Below are positions 53,161-63,014 of a stretch of DNA of 64,000 nt, in pieces. The stretch is taken from the NCBI RefSeq assembly GCF_900290275.1, contig NZ_LT985324.1, positions 201,952 through 265,951 of the forward strand, in the 5' to 3' direction. A program made the position numbers and the translations under genes. This DNA comes from Prevotella merdae (GTDB lineage Bacteria; Bacteroidota; Bacteroidia; Bacteroidales; Bacteroidaceae). Position 1 is the stretch's first letter. Every line of letters starts with the position of its first letter. The notes under the pieces are model-generated. The model searched no databases, was not told the origin of the DNA, and saw only the letters and a program-made list of their open reading frames with translations.

Positions 53161-53192
53161 GGAGTGTCAGAATAGGAGTTATCTGACACTCC
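53161..53192. repeat. Minimal inverted repeat of the MITE-like family, copy D
   Basis: GGAGTGTCAGA and TCTGACACTCC form a perfect 11-bp stem. The loop carries ATAGGAGTTA, the inner end of the larger elements. It looks like two fused ends with the middle lost. It lies between the PL8 and GH88 genes and may act as a terminator or RNA-processing site. Confidence 0.65.
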
Positions 53193-53252
53193 TCCACGTA
53201 AGTTTTCTTTATATAGCTGTATGCCTAAAAGATGTACCTCCTACATTATTTA

Positions 53253-56200
53253 TTATTTCTCAAGCTCAACATTGAAGCTAAGTCCGTCCTTACATACAAA
53301 CTCTATTGTTGTTGTCTTGTTTGTCTGCTCAACGAGCTTTATAGCCTCGTTGCCTTCGAAGTTCCACTTGCCCAACAATGTTACGCGAACCGGAATCTCC
53401 AAGCTTGGGTTATGACGCCATGGGCGGCTGTATACACTGCGCTCAACACGCTTGCCATCCTTGTATACGTCGTCGCTTGGACCGCGATACAATGCAAGGT
53501 CTGGCTGTGCTACTGTCAGAAGCATCTTCTTTGCGCTAACCATACGTACCATTGCCAAACATGTAGTGTCTGTCTTCAACAGCGGACCTCCAGGAAGCAT
53601 ATCCTTAGGAGTTTCGAAGAGAACGTACGATACAGTGTGAGTAGCGTCCGAGCTTACGATGTGAGCCTGGTTGTCGGCACGCAATACCTTATACGTAGGT
53701 GCTGCTGCAAAGGCATCAATCTGCTCGCGAGTTGTGTTAGGTATAACAGCATACTCGTACGAAGCGTTCTTAGGTGCCTTGCCATGGTCGAATACGAGCG
53801 ATGCCCACATTCCCTCAGTTGGCTTGTCGGTATCTTCTGTACGCGATTCCTGCTTAACCAAACCTGAGAACTTTACTGGCTGTGGTGTATAGTAGCCAGT
53901 GCCAAGGTTGTCAAGCCATGACTTTCCATCACCTACCTTATAATCCTTCCAGTAGTTCTCTGCCTTAGAGTCGGTAGCAGCAACCTGGAATACTGTAGTC
54001 TCTGTAGGATGCTGGTCAACGATGTTCTCAATGCCAGTACCAAGACAAACGATAGTATTGTCGAAGAAGTGGTACGACTTGCGTGCGCGCATCGAACCGT
54101 TATATTTGTCGTGCTCGTGCAGCTTCATACCGAAGTTGCCGTTAACACCGCGCTGTGACAAACCACCAGCAAAAGCCTCGTCCGAGTAGAGCATCTCCTC
54201 AACACCTGATGAAATGTCCACGTTGCGAATCTTTGCCTTCAAGTCTTCCAAAGGCAATACGATTGCTGTTGTGCCAGAAATGTGGTTCCAGTCGAAACCA
54301 TTCTGTACCCAACCGCTTGACTTTGGTGTTACATTCTCGCCCTTAGGAGCGGTGAGTATCTGCATACTGCCGTAACCAAGGTAACGACCATATAGGTTCT
54401 CGCCTACATAGTGCTCTGCTCCCCACAGATAACGGCTTGTTCCACGTACAACAGCCGACCAGTTGTCGCGACGTTGTACTGATGTACATCCATAGCTTAG
54501 TGCAAGATTTCCTTGAGGATCGTCTTCTGGTGCACAGCCAAGCATCTGTATCTTGAGCTTCATCTTCTTGTCGAGAGTTGAGTTGGCTCCATCTGCCAAA
54601 CGCATGTACATATTACCCATCTCCTTGTCATACTGCTGTGTACCGTCAGGTGTACCTGCCAATGTCATGAAAGCATAATGGATAGGTGTAAGCTTACCAG
54701 TGCCGTTAGGGTGACGGCCAGATAGAGCTAATGGGAAGTGAATCTTGTTGCAAAAGAAGCGCATTGCCATAAGAGCGTTCTTAACAGTTTGATGAGCAAG
54801 CTGTCCTACACCAAACTCTGTTCCGCTGAGGATGTATATCATCTGAGTTGCACCGTTCAAACCACCTACCGAGTAGCCAGGATAGTTATTACAGTGATGA
54901 TAGCCAGAGCCGTCAATCTTAAATGAGTCGTCCAATCCCTTTGCAGGACGGCAACCCCAATCAAGCCAACGACCGCAAGAGCGCAAGTAGCGTACCTTCT
55001 CTGGCGAGTCGTCCATCAGAAGGATAGAACTCATACAACCGATAGATGCAGTATTGAATGTATCCATGTCGATACCGTTCTCAACAGGCTTTGTATATAG
55101 CTCGTTGGTCTGCGAGTACCAAAGCATTGTCTGTACAGCCTCGTCCAGCTTGCCTGCCTCTTTCAATACATTCTTCATAAGGAAGTAGGCAGCATACATG
55201 TTGCGCACTGAGTAGCCATAGTGGTGGATGTTTCCCCAGCAGCTTCCCCAGCAAACACCCTGATCGGTGATGTGCTCGTACATAAGGAGGAACATCTTCT
55301 TAAGCTCGTCCTTGTCGGCATCCTCTACAGCGTTGTTATAAGCTATGGCTATACGCTGCATAAGGGTGAAGTAGTCGGTCATCTCATATCCGGTACGTGT
55401 CAGGATGTGCTTGTCCCAAGGTGATATCATACGCTCGTATGCCTCGGCATGACGCACAAACCATATTGCCTTACCGGTGATAATGCCTTTCTTCTTGCTG
55501 ATGCCATACTTGGCAAACTTTGCGCGAATCTCGTTCATCTGCTTAGGATAAAGCTTGGCAGGTGTGTAGATAATATCGCGGAAACGCTGTTCGATAACCT
55601 TTATCTCTGCACGATGTTGGTCGGTAAGAGGTATCAGTTCGATATCAGGCTGTATGTTGTAGAACTTTCTAACCTGCAACCAGTGGTTGGTTGAGCGTAC
55701 GTTTACGAAAGGAACTTGCTCGTCGGCTGTCTGCTGACGTGGGTCAACCTTGATTGCTGTTATAAGGTGGTCGAAGTAGAGCTTACCCTTTACGTCGGGC
55801 GCATCGATACGAATCTCGTTCATGCCAACCTGTGGTTTGCCCTTCATATCGCGCTCGTAGCACACCCAAACACCACGCCAACCCTTGAAGTTGATGTTTA
55901 TAGGGAATGTAGTACACTGCTTGCCGTCTTTAAGGAAGTTTACCTGAATCTGCTTGCCAGGTGCTGGTGTCTCGTTGTATATCCAAACAATGAAAGCAGC
56001 GAGATAGTTATCGCGACCGCCTTGAATCTTTGGCTCAAATTGAAGGTCCTTTTTTATATGGAGCGATGCTCCCGGCTGGAATGTCCACTGAAGCGACTTG
56101 TTGCCGTTCTTAAAGTGGGTGCCGCTAAGCTCTACAGCCGACTTTTCAGCAGAGATGAACTGCAACTCTGTTTGTTTCTCAAAAGAGAACATACGAGGGT

Positions 56201-56294
56201 CGTCGTACATCTGAGCTGCTGCATTCTGGCAAACAGATAGACCTGCCATACCAACAAAAGCGGCTAAGATTCTACTTTTAGTTTTTTGATTCAT
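53253..56294 (-). CDS. Chondroitin sulfate ABC lyase-type polysaccharide lyase, PL8
   Basis: The 1013-residue protein has a signal peptide (ending near QNAAAQ), an N-terminal carbohydrate-binding-like beta domain (about 30-200), an alpha-toroid with the catalytic His and Tyr in GYHHCNNYPGYSVGGLNG (near 466 and 473), an Arg in ALSGRHPNGTG (near 527) and Glu in AEHYVGENLYGRY (near 628), then C-terminal beta sandwiches. These match the His-Tyr-Arg-Glu set of chondroitinase ABC, and the length equals that of the Bacteroides enzyme. It cleaves chondroitin, dermatan or hyaluronan chains by elimination. It lies within the susCD operon. Confidence 0.92.
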   Translation of the reverse strand: MNQKTKSRILAAFVGMAGLSVCQNAAAQMYDDPRMFSFEKQTELQFISAEKSAVELSGTHFKNGNKSLQWTFQPGASLHIKKDLQFEPKIQGGRDNYLAAFIVWIYNETPAPGKQIQVNFLKDGKQCTTFPININFKGWRGVWVCYERDMKGKPQVGMNEIRIDAPDVKGKLYFDHLITAIKVDPRQQTADEQVPFVNVRSTNHWLQVRKFYNIQPDIELIPLTDQHRAEIKVIEQRFRDIIYTPAKLYPKQMNEIRAKFAKYGISKKKGIITGKAIWFVRHAEAYERMISPWDKHILTRTGYEMTDYFTLMQRIAIAYNNAVEDADKDELKKMFLLMYEHITDQGVCWGSCWGNIHHYGYSVRNMYAAYFLMKNVLKEAGKLDEAVQTMLWYSQTNELYTKPVENGIDMDTFNTASIGCMSSILLMDDSPEKVRYLRSCGRWLDWGCRPAKGLDDSFKIDGSGYHHCNNYPGYSVGGLNGATQMIYILSGTEFGVGQLAHQTVKNALMAMRFFCNKIHFPLALSGRHPNGTGKLTPIHYAFMTLAGTPDGTQQYDKEMGNMYMRLADGANSTLDKKMKLKIQMLGCAPEDDPQGNLALSYGCTSVQRRDNWSAVVRGTSRYLWGAEHYVGENLYGRYLGYGSMQILTAPKGENVTPKSSGWVQNGFDWNHISGTTAIVLPLEDLKAKIRNVDISSGVEEMLYSDEAFAGGLSQRGVNGNFGMKLHEHDKYNGSMRARKSYHFFDNTIVCLGTGIENIVDQHPTETTVFQVAATDSKAENYWKDYKVGDGKSWLDNLGTGYYTPQPVKFSGLVKQESRTEDTDKPTEGMWASLVFDHGKAPKNASYEYAVIPNTTREQIDAFAAAPTYKVLRADNQAHIVSSDATHTVSYVLFETPKDMLPGGPLLKTDTTCLAMVRMVSAKKMLLTVAQPDLALYRGPSDDVYKDGKRVERSVYSRPWRHNPSLEIPVRVTLLGKWNFEGNEAIKLVEQTNKTTTIEFVCKDGLSFNVELEK

Positions 56295-56353
56295 ATTAGT
56301 ATTATTGGTTTTTAGATAACATTTAATATCTGTACCGTCAATGACGGCACAAC

Positions 56354-56475
56354 GGGCTGAAAACCCAATCTGCGCTTAGCCCAGGGCAACACTCTTGGTT
56401 AAAGCATTTACTAAACATAACGCCCTGTAAGGGCAAAAGCATTATATACTTTAACGCTTCTGCCCTTACAGGGCG
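56354..56475. repeat. REP-like hairpin cluster behind the SGBP gene
   Basis: A GGGCT/AGCCC hairpin (56354-56382) is followed by CGCCCTGTAAGGGCA (56421-56435) and its perfect 15-base inverse (56461-56475). Similar GC-rich elements are common between genes in Bacteroidales. With MITE-like copy B they fill the 419-bp gap between the SGBP and PL8 genes. Confidence 0.7.
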
Positions 56476-56498
56476 CTGCGCTCTGAGATATATCTATC

Positions 56499-56671
56499 GA
56501 GAGTGTGTCAAAAAGGAGTTATCGGAAGTTAAGAAGAAGTTAATCCATCTACGATGGATGGAAGTTAACTGACAAATGCTTTGTTTTCAGCAATTTATGC
56601 TTATGTCCGATAACTTCTGATAACTTCGGGCTGTACCCAACTTCCTTTTACTTCCATTTTGACACATCCTC
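56499..56671. mobile_element. MITE-like element, copy B
   Basis: About 173 bp beginning GAGAGTGTGTCAAAAAGGAG and ending with ACTTCCATTTTGACACATCC. The interior shares AAGTTAAGAAGAAGTTAATC, CATCTACGATGGATGG and GACAAATGCTTTG with copy A, with scattered substitutions and without its about 30 extra bases. The ends have diverged, so this copy looks older than copy A. Confidence 0.78.
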
Positions 56672-56683
56672 CTATGTGCTTCT

Positions 56684-56696
56684 GCCCCTTCGGGGC
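56684..56696. terminator. Short GC-rich hairpin at the SGBP stop
   Basis: GCCCC and GGGGC around TTC, 18 bp beyond the SGBP stop (56714, minus strand). The same CCCCTTCGGGG core occurs at 10291-10379. It could pause or partly stop transcription before the lyase gene. Confidence 0.5.
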
Positions 56697-56713
56697 GTAT
56701 TGTTTATATCTGC

Positions 56714-57781
56714 CTATTCTTTAGGCAACACATTGATAGTCAATTCGCGTATAACACGCGACTCATGCTTGTAGTTGCTGTTTGTACCGATGAAGGTTGC
56801 AGTATACTTACCCGGCTTTGTGTAAGTATATTTGTACGAATCTGTGCTCTGGCTCATGTTCTTTACTGTCAAGCCCTTGTCTGGTGAGCAAGCGTTGGCT
56901 ACAAAGAGGTTAGATACAAGCCATGAGTTCTTCAAAGCCTTGTTGGCAGCTGAGCTGTGGATAGCGAAGTTACCATTCTTGATGTCTGTTAGGTTCCATA
57001 TACCGCTCACGTTGTTGGTAACCGAGCCATACTCACGGTTTGTTGTCATTGCTCTCTGGTCCTCAAGGTTTTCCTTGCACTGCATGTTGATAGGAGTAAA
57101 GCCTAAGTCGCCAGCGTAGAGCTTAGATGTTGTACCGTTCTTCATCTTGTTCTCGATATAGAACTGGCTGAACTCAAAGCGTGGCTGTGCTGCTGTATTC
57201 TTCAAGCCTTGGTAGTGGAATGCAAAAGCAATTCGCTTGCCAAGCAAGTCGGTGATGTTTACCGAGTATTCTGGAGCCTGTTTGATGTTGCCTACAGGAG
57301 CCTGTGGTAGTGTGATGTTCTTTCCGTCCTTGTCGGTAAGTCTTGATGCAAAGTCGGTCCATTGGAATTCGTTCATAAGCTTAGCATCTGCCTCAAAGTC
57401 GTTGCCTGCAATACCAGGGAAGTTTTCCGACATATACATATGTAGAACATCCTTTGTGCAATCGCCATTTCCATAACGTGCCCATATCTTGAAGTGGAGT
57501 GTTGACGACTCTACTTCGTTTGCGTCTACTACAATACGGTCTTTGTTGGCATATGCGCTACCTTCCTCACCACTCCAGAATGAGATGTTGTCAGGATCGC
57601 CAGAGATGTTGAATACAACTGGTGTACCTGCCTTTACAGTAACCTCATTGCCCTGAACGGTTACGCCTTCCTCAGTCTGAACGCCGACATTCATCGATAC
57701 GTTTTCCTTAAGCTCGTCGCTGCAGCTTGCCAGCGACGCCATGCCCAAGAGGAGGAATATATAATATTTAATTCGTTTCAT
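56714..57781 (-). CDS. DUF5017-type surface glycan-binding lipoprotein (SGBP)
   Basis: The 355-residue protein has a lipoprotein signal (LLLGMASLASC, lipid-modified Cys) and an N-terminal Ig/PKD-like domain with TPVVFNISGDPDNISFWSGEEGS, the hallmark of DUF5017. A middle beta domain follows (FEFSQFYIENKMKNG), and the tail ends in a second Ig-like strand set (YTKPGKYTATFIGTNSN). In chondroitin-sulfate PULs a protein at this position, right after susD, binds the glycan at the cell surface. It is 78 bp behind susD with a hairpin in between. Confidence 0.82.
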   Translation of the reverse strand: MKRIKYYIFLLLGMASLASCSDELKENVSMNVGVQTEEGVTVQGNEVTVKAGTPVVFNISGDPDNISFWSGEEGSAYANKDRIVVDANEVESSTLHFKIWARYGNGDCTKDVLHMYMSENFPGIAGNDFEADAKLMNEFQWTDFASRLTDKDGKNITLPQAPVGNIKQAPEYSVNITDLLGKRIAFAFHYQGLKNTAAQPRFEFSQFYIENKMKNGTTSKLYAGDLGFTPINMQCKENLEDQRAMTTNREYGSVTNNVSGIWNLTDIKNGNFAIHSSAANKALKNSWLVSNLFVANACSPDKGLTVKNMSQSTDSYKYTYTKPGKYTATFIGTNSNYKHESRVIRELTINVLPKE

Positions 57782-57822
57782 TGTTTTAAAATTGTTTAGA
57801 TATTATGATTTTTGCTTTCGCA

Positions 57823-57847
57823 GGCTACGGCTTTTTATACCGTAGCC
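57823..57847. repeat. Hairpin between susD and SGBP genes
   Basis: GGCTACGG and CCGTAGCC form a perfect 8-bp stem around a 9-base loop, 12 bp beyond the susD stop on the minus strand. It may reduce read-through so that susCD exceed the downstream genes. Confidence 0.6.
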
Positions 57848-57859
57848 CGCTTAAGTTTA

Positions 57860-59617
57860 TTACCAACCTGGGTTGTTAGATGTGATAAGCTTGTTAACAG
57901 CCATCTCGCTCGAAGGAATTGGGAAGTAGAGGTAAGCGTCAGATACATTGAAGTAGTTGAATACGTTGCTTGGACCGAACTTCCAGTTGGTACCTGCCTT
58001 GGCACGTGATACAAGTGCGTTCATTGTAGGAACAAACTCGCCCCAACGTATAAGGTCCCAACGACGTGTCATCTCGAAGCAAAGCTCCATAGCGCGCTCG
58101 TCCTTAACTGCCTTGCGGAATGTCTCTGTATTCATTGACATGTCAGGGATTGTTGTGATGTTGGCACGCTTGCGAACCTCGTTGATGCAGTCGTAAGCCA
58201 GCTGTGTTGGAGCACCGTTAATCTCGTTCTCACACTCGGCTACCATAAGCAATACGTCAGAGTAGCGCAAGATAGGGAAGTTGATTGAGGTGAAGTTCTT
58301 GTTCTTCTTCAAGCCTTCCGACTCGTACTCGCGACGCCACTTGGCACATGAGCGGTCGTAATTCTCTGATGCTGTTGTCTTCTCGCAGTCGCCCTTTGTT
58401 ACGTTTTTCTTTGCATCAAGAATAACACCTTCGCCATACTGGTACGACTTGTCCCAATACTGACCCTTTACCTCAGCAAGCTTGCCAAACTCAAACATAC
58501 GGCCATCAACACCCTTACCGCTAACCGACTGAGTGTATGTAAATGGAGCAATGTTCCAGTTCATACGGTCGATGTCGCCGTTTGCCTCGTACAACTCGTA
58601 GAGCTTAGGTGTGCTCCAGAAGAAGGCATATCCATAACCTGGGTCTGATTTGCCTACAAGCGACTCGTCCTTAGAAAGGTCTGGAGCCTGGATTCCGATG
58701 ATGTTGCCAGTACGACCCTCGCTGATGATGTCGGTAGTATAGTTACCTGCAAACTCAGCTTCCCAAATGCTCTCCTTACCAGTAGTATTATACTTGTCAG
58801 AGCACTGGTCGATAAAGAAGTCCCAATATTTAGGTGCAAGACCATGACCTTCGCCCATAACCTTCTTGGCATACTCGTCGGCCTTTGTAAAGTAGCCCTT
58901 TATCTCGGCATCGTTAGCTGTCTTGTTCTCGCGGAAGTGCTCGCCTGCACGGAACATATATACACGTGCAAGGATACCCCATGCTGCCGACTTCGACACG
59001 CTACCTGGCAGATAGCTCAATTCTGCTGCTGTTGGAAGGTCGTTAGCTGCCTCGTCCATCTCCTTGCAGATAAAGTCGTATATCTCTGCTCTTGGTGTGC
59101 GTGCTATCTGCAATCCTTCTACTGTCTGTGTAGACGTGGTCTTGAAAGGCACATCACCCCAGCACTGTACAAGGTTGAAGTAGTAGAATGCGCGCAAGAA
59201 GCGTGTCTGTGCAGTAAACAACTTGTTCTTTGCCTCGCTCAAACCTGGTACCTTAGGCAGATTCTCCAACATAGTGTTGGCGCGGTCGATACCGTTGTAG
59301 AGTGTGTACCACAAGCCAGCTACGTAAGGGTCACTGGTTGTAGCGTTGTTACAAATCATACCTGCATTTGATGGAGCACGACCCGAACCGCCATATGCTT
59401 CAAGATCGTCGCCACCTGCAAGGTAGAAGTACTGGTTGCCATAGAATGTAGGCTGTGTTAAAGTGGCATAGATGCCGCTGAGGAACGACTCAGCCTCTGA
59501 CTCGTTGTTAAAGTAACTTCCGGACGTGGTGATGGTTGGCTCCTTGTCGAGGAAGTCGCAGCTGCCGAGAGAGAGAAGTGCTGCGCAAGCTATTATAGAT
59601 GTTTTTAATGCTTTCAT
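57860..59617 (-). CDS. susD: SusD-family glycan-binding lipoprotein
   Basis: The 585-residue protein has a lipobox (CAALLSLGSC) and the SusD/RagB pattern: DFLDKEPTITTSGSYFNNESEAESFLSGIY at the N-terminus, the TPR-like helices (KNKLFTAQTRFLRAFYYFNLVQCWGDVPF), and the conserved C-terminal blocks (FPILRYSDVLLMVAECENEI; RANITTIPDMS; ERAMELCFEMTRRWDLIRWGE). It caps the SusC channel on the cell surface and binds the incoming oligosaccharide. It follows susC by 75 bp. Confidence 0.95.
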   Translation of the reverse strand: MKALKTSIIACAALLSLGSCDFLDKEPTITTSGSYFNNESEAESFLSGIYATLTQPTFYGNQYFYLAGGDDLEAYGGSGRAPSNAGMICNNATTSDPYVAGLWYTLYNGIDRANTMLENLPKVPGLSEAKNKLFTAQTRFLRAFYYFNLVQCWGDVPFKTTSTQTVEGLQIARTPRAEIYDFICKEMDEAANDLPTAAELSYLPGSVSKSAAWGILARVYMFRAGEHFRENKTANDAEIKGYFTKADEYAKKVMGEGHGLAPKYWDFFIDQCSDKYNTTGKESIWEAEFAGNYTTDIISEGRTGNIIGIQAPDLSKDESLVGKSDPGYGYAFFWSTPKLYELYEANGDIDRMNWNIAPFTYTQSVSGKGVDGRMFEFGKLAEVKGQYWDKSYQYGEGVILDAKKNVTKGDCEKTTASENYDRSCAKWRREYESEGLKKNKNFTSINFPILRYSDVLLMVAECENEINGAPTQLAYDCINEVRKRANITTIPDMSMNTETFRKAVKDERAMELCFEMTRRWDLIRWGEFVPTMNALVSRAKAGTNWKFGPSNVFNYFNVSDAYLYFPIPSSEMAVNKLITSNNPGW

Positions 59618-59692
59618 AATTTGTTTAGTATATACATTATATATATATGTATTCAGTATTCTTTCTTCTGTCTTAACCAGTTTTTATTCAGA

Positions 59693-62600
59693 TTAGAATC
59701 CTATGTGCAAACCGAAGCTGAACTGGCGAGCACGTGGGTAAGCAGAGAAGTCGAGACCCGGTGTAAGGGCGTTGTTACGGATAGAAACCTCAGGATCGTA
59801 GCCACTGTAATCGGTGATTGTGAAGAGGTTCTGTGCTGCAAAGTAAACGCGGAGGTTATCGATGTGCAGACGTGTAACTACTGCCTTAGGCAATGTGTAA
59901 CCCAATGTCAAGGTCTTGAGACGCAAGAATGAGCCATCCTCGATGATACGTGAAGAGAACACCTTATTAGATGCTGAGTTGATTGCACGTGGGATGTCGC
60001 TTGTTGGGTTTTCGAATGTCCAACGGTTGGCATAGCTTGCAAACTGGTTCAAGTCGCGTGATGTGTTCCATGAGCTCTCGAAGAAGAGGCGGTTGGCGTT
60101 GAGAATATCGTTGCCATACGACCACTGGAAGAAGATGCTCAAGTCGAAGCCTGCATATGCAAAGTTGTTGGTGAAACCGCCTGTATGTGTAGGCAGACCG
60201 TTACCTATTACTGTGCAGTCGTTGCTGTCAACTACACCGTCGCCGTTGATGTCACGATACTTAGGCATACCTGGCTGTGTGTTGTTCTCGCCTGAGAAGT
60301 GAGGCACATTTGCCTTAAGTGTGTATGTATTGCCGCTCTTGTCAAAGTCGTCCAGCTTGTATGTGCCGTCGTATATGTAGCCGTACATAGTACCCATCGA
60401 CTTGCCCTTGATAGCGATATAGCTTGACTGCTGGTTGAAGTTCTGGTCGAACTGTGCTGCAGTAAGCAATGCGTTCTGTCCCTCAGCAAGCTCGGTTACG
60501 CGGTTCTGGTTGAATGCGATGTTGAAGTTGCTGGTCCACTCAAACTTCTTAGTCTTGATGTTTGTAGTGTTAAGTGTAAGCTCGATACCCTGGTTGCGCA
60601 CCTTACCGATGTTCTTCATTGCGCTTACGAAGCCCGAAGACAATGGCAAGTTAGAGTTAAGCAATAGGTCGCGGGTGTTCTTGCGATAGAGGTCAACTGT
60701 CAAACCAATACGCTCCTGGAGGAAGCTAAGGTCGAAACCAAGGTTCCACTGCTCTGTTGTCTCCCACTTAAGGTCCTTGTTAGGAACTGTAGTAGGTACC
60801 ATACCTACGTTGCTCTGGTTGCCGTTCAAAGGATATACACCACTTGGGATGCTGCCAAGAGTTACCTGACCATTCCAAGACTTCTGTACATCCATAAGAC
60901 CATAAGATGCATACTCGCTTACACGGTTGTTACCGGTGAGACCCCAAGAGAGACGAATCTTGGCATTGTCAATATACATGCGAAGAGGCTTCATAAAGTT
61001 CTCCTCAGCCACATTCCATGCCAAAGAACCTGAAGGGAAGTAACCGAAGCGGTTGCCCTTGCGGAACTTAGAAGAACCATCGGCACGCATTGTAAATGTT
61101 GCGTAATACTTTGAGTAGTAGTTGTAGTTGAAACGTCCGAAGTACGAAATCATAGACCATGAGCTCTTGGTTGATACTGTTGTAGTAGGAGTACCCTGGC
61201 TCATACCTGCCATACCTAAGCTCTCGTTAGGAATGTGGATAGTCTTGAACGAATAGTAGTCGTAGTCAGAGTTCTGCAAAGAGAATCCGAGGAGAGTATT
61301 GAAGAAGTGCTTCTTCTTGATGTTTGTCTGATAAGTAAGGGTGTTCTCGTTAAGCCATGTAGCACGAGACGAGCGTACCACGCGCGCGTTTACCTTATCA
61401 TTAGAGAGGCGGCTACCGTAACGAGTCTTCGAGTTGTTGAAGTTGTCGTTGTTGTAACGGCTGTCGGTGAAACCACCCGAAACCTTAAGCTTCAATCCCT
61501 TCATAAACTCATACTCCAAGTATCCGTTGAACTGTGTGTACTGGTTCAATGTGTGGTTGTAAGCGTTGTTGAGGTCCATGTATGGGTTGAAACGATAGTC
61601 GTTTGTACCATTTACGTCGTCGTCAGTTGCATTCTCGAGCAATGAAGTAAGAGGCAAACCTGGCTGTGTTACCGGACGATAACCCCATACACTATAGAAG
61701 AGGTTGTTCATACCAGTGTACGACTGCTGCGAAGGCGAAGCGCCATCCTGGTTTGTACGAGAGTAGTTAACGTTGAGGTTAATCTTCAACTTGTCCTTCT
61801 TGTATGTGCTACCCATACGACCCTGCAAACGGTTGTAGTTAGAGTTGATAACGATACCGTCCTGATCGAAGTAAGAGATAGAAGCGTTGTAGCGTACCTC
61901 CTTGCTACCACCGGTAAGGCCGATGCTGTGGTTCTGGATAGGAGCTGTCTGGAAAATCATGTCTTGCCAGTTGTACTGAGCGATGTTCTTGTAATCGTCC
62001 AATGTCCACTGCTTGCCCTCATAGTTGGCAAGATACTTTGTCTGCATCTCCTTAGGATACATCTCGTTCTGAAGCTCAACAAACTGGTAAGCATTCATCA
62101 TATCGATGTTGTTAGAGATTTTCTGCCATCCGTAGCTGCCATCGTATGTAACCTTAGGCTTGCCTTCCTGGCCACTCTTTGTAGTGATGATAACAACACC
62201 ATTAGCGCCACGTGCACCATAAATAGCGGTAGCCGAGGCATCCTTCAATACGTTTACCGACTGGATGTCAAGCGGGTTGATGCTTGATGCAACAGAAGCG
62301 TCTTCCACTGGGAAACCGTCTACAACGTACAGAGGAGAGTTCTCTTGAGTAAGCGAGTTGTTACCACGAATCACCATATTCATTTTACCACCAGGCATAC
62401 CTTCGTTAGAAGATACGTTTACACCAGCAAGGCGTCCACCAAGAGTCTGGTCGAATGATGATACTGGAGTGCTGGTCAAGCCTTTAACGTCGGCTTTAGA
62501 TACAGCACCGGTGAGGTCGCGCTGGCGAACTGGCTGATAACCCACAACGACAACCTCGTTAAGGGTCTTATTGTCTTCCTGCATGGTGATAATCATCTGC

Positions 62601-62884
62601 TTTCCTGGAGTAGCCTTAACCTCTTGTGGGTTATAGCCAAGGAAAGAGAAAGTAAGCACAGCACCGCGGCTTACGCTGATGGTAAAGTTACCGTCAATAT
62701 CGGTAACGGCACCAACGCTCTTGCTGCCTTTCACTGTGACGCTAACACCAGGCATAGTTTCGCCAGTGTCGTCTTTAACAACTCCCGATACCTTGTCTTG
62801 CGCATTAGCTACGGACACGGAAATCAACATCAGAAGCAAAATAGCCCATGACTTGACTGTTTCGGTCTTGAATCTAATTTTCAT
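59693..62884 (-). CDS. susC: SusC-family TonB-dependent outer membrane transporter
   Basis: The 1063-residue protein has a signal peptide (ending near SVANAQ), an N-terminal carboxypeptidase-regulatory-like domain (VSGVVKDDTGETMPGVSVTVKGSKSVG), a TonB-box region (LNEVVVVGYQPVRQRDL), the plug domain (PLYVVDGFPVED; IYGARGANGVVIITTKSG) and a large beta barrel to the C-terminal Phe. It imports oligosaccharides made at the surface, powered by TonB-ExbBD. It is the first gene of the PUL operon, preceded by a -7 box and two pairs of TGTACRYA direct repeats. Confidence 0.96.
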   Translation of the reverse strand: MKIRFKTETVKSWAILLLMLISVSVANAQDKVSGVVKDDTGETMPGVSVTVKGSKSVGAVTDIDGNFTISVSRGAVLTFSFLGYNPQEVKATPGKQMIITMQEDNKTLNEVVVVGYQPVRQRDLTGAVSKADVKGLTSTPVSSFDQTLGGRLAGVNVSSNEGMPGGKMNMVIRGNNSLTQENSPLYVVDGFPVEDASVASSINPLDIQSVNVLKDASATAIYGARGANGVVIITTKSGQEGKPKVTYDGSYGWQKISNNIDMMNAYQFVELQNEMYPKEMQTKYLANYEGKQWTLDDYKNIAQYNWQDMIFQTAPIQNHSIGLTGGSKEVRYNASISYFDQDGIVINSNYNRLQGRMGSTYKKDKLKINLNVNYSRTNQDGASPSQQSYTGMNNLFYSVWGYRPVTQPGLPLTSLLENATDDDVNGTNDYRFNPYMDLNNAYNHTLNQYTQFNGYLEYEFMKGLKLKVSGGFTDSRYNNDNFNNSKTRYGSRLSNDKVNARVVRSSRATWLNENTLTYQTNIKKKHFFNTLLGFSLQNSDYDYYSFKTIHIPNESLGMAGMSQGTPTTTVSTKSSWSMISYFGRFNYNYYSKYYATFTMRADGSSKFRKGNRFGYFPSGSLAWNVAEENFMKPLRMYIDNAKIRLSWGLTGNNRVSEYASYGLMDVQKSWNGQVTLGSIPSGVYPLNGNQSNVGMVPTTVPNKDLKWETTEQWNLGFDLSFLQERIGLTVDLYRKNTRDLLLNSNLPLSSGFVSAMKNIGKVRNQGIELTLNTTNIKTKKFEWTSNFNIAFNQNRVTELAEGQNALLTAAQFDQNFNQQSSYIAIKGKSMGTMYGYIYDGTYKLDDFDKSGNTYTLKANVPHFSGENNTQPGMPKYRDINGDGVVDSNDCTVIGNGLPTHTGGFTNNFAYAGFDLSIFFQWSYGNDILNANRLFFESSWNTSRDLNQFASYANRWTFENPTSDIPRAINSASNKVFSSRIIEDGSFLRLKTLTLGYTLPKAVVTRLHIDNLRVYFAAQNLFTITDYSGYDPEVSIRNNALTPGLDFSAYPRARQFSFGLHIGF

Positions 62885-62976
62885 TTCTTGATAGGTTTAA
62901 AGATTTTTATTGTTGTTCTTTAATGAATTAATCATTTGTTTTCATGTCAAACTGCTTGCATAGGCAATTGTGCTTG

Positions 62977-62984
62977 CAAAATTA
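62977..62984 (-). promoter_or_regulatory. Predicted susC promoter (-7 box)
   Basis: TAATTTTG on the minus strand matches TAnnTTTG. No -33 TTTG lies at 19-21 bp, as expected for a promoter that needs an activator. The predicted RNA start is about 86 nt before the susC ATG. Confidence 0.6.
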
Positions 62985-63014
62985 AACATGTTTTGCCTCG
63001 TGCGTGTGTATGTA

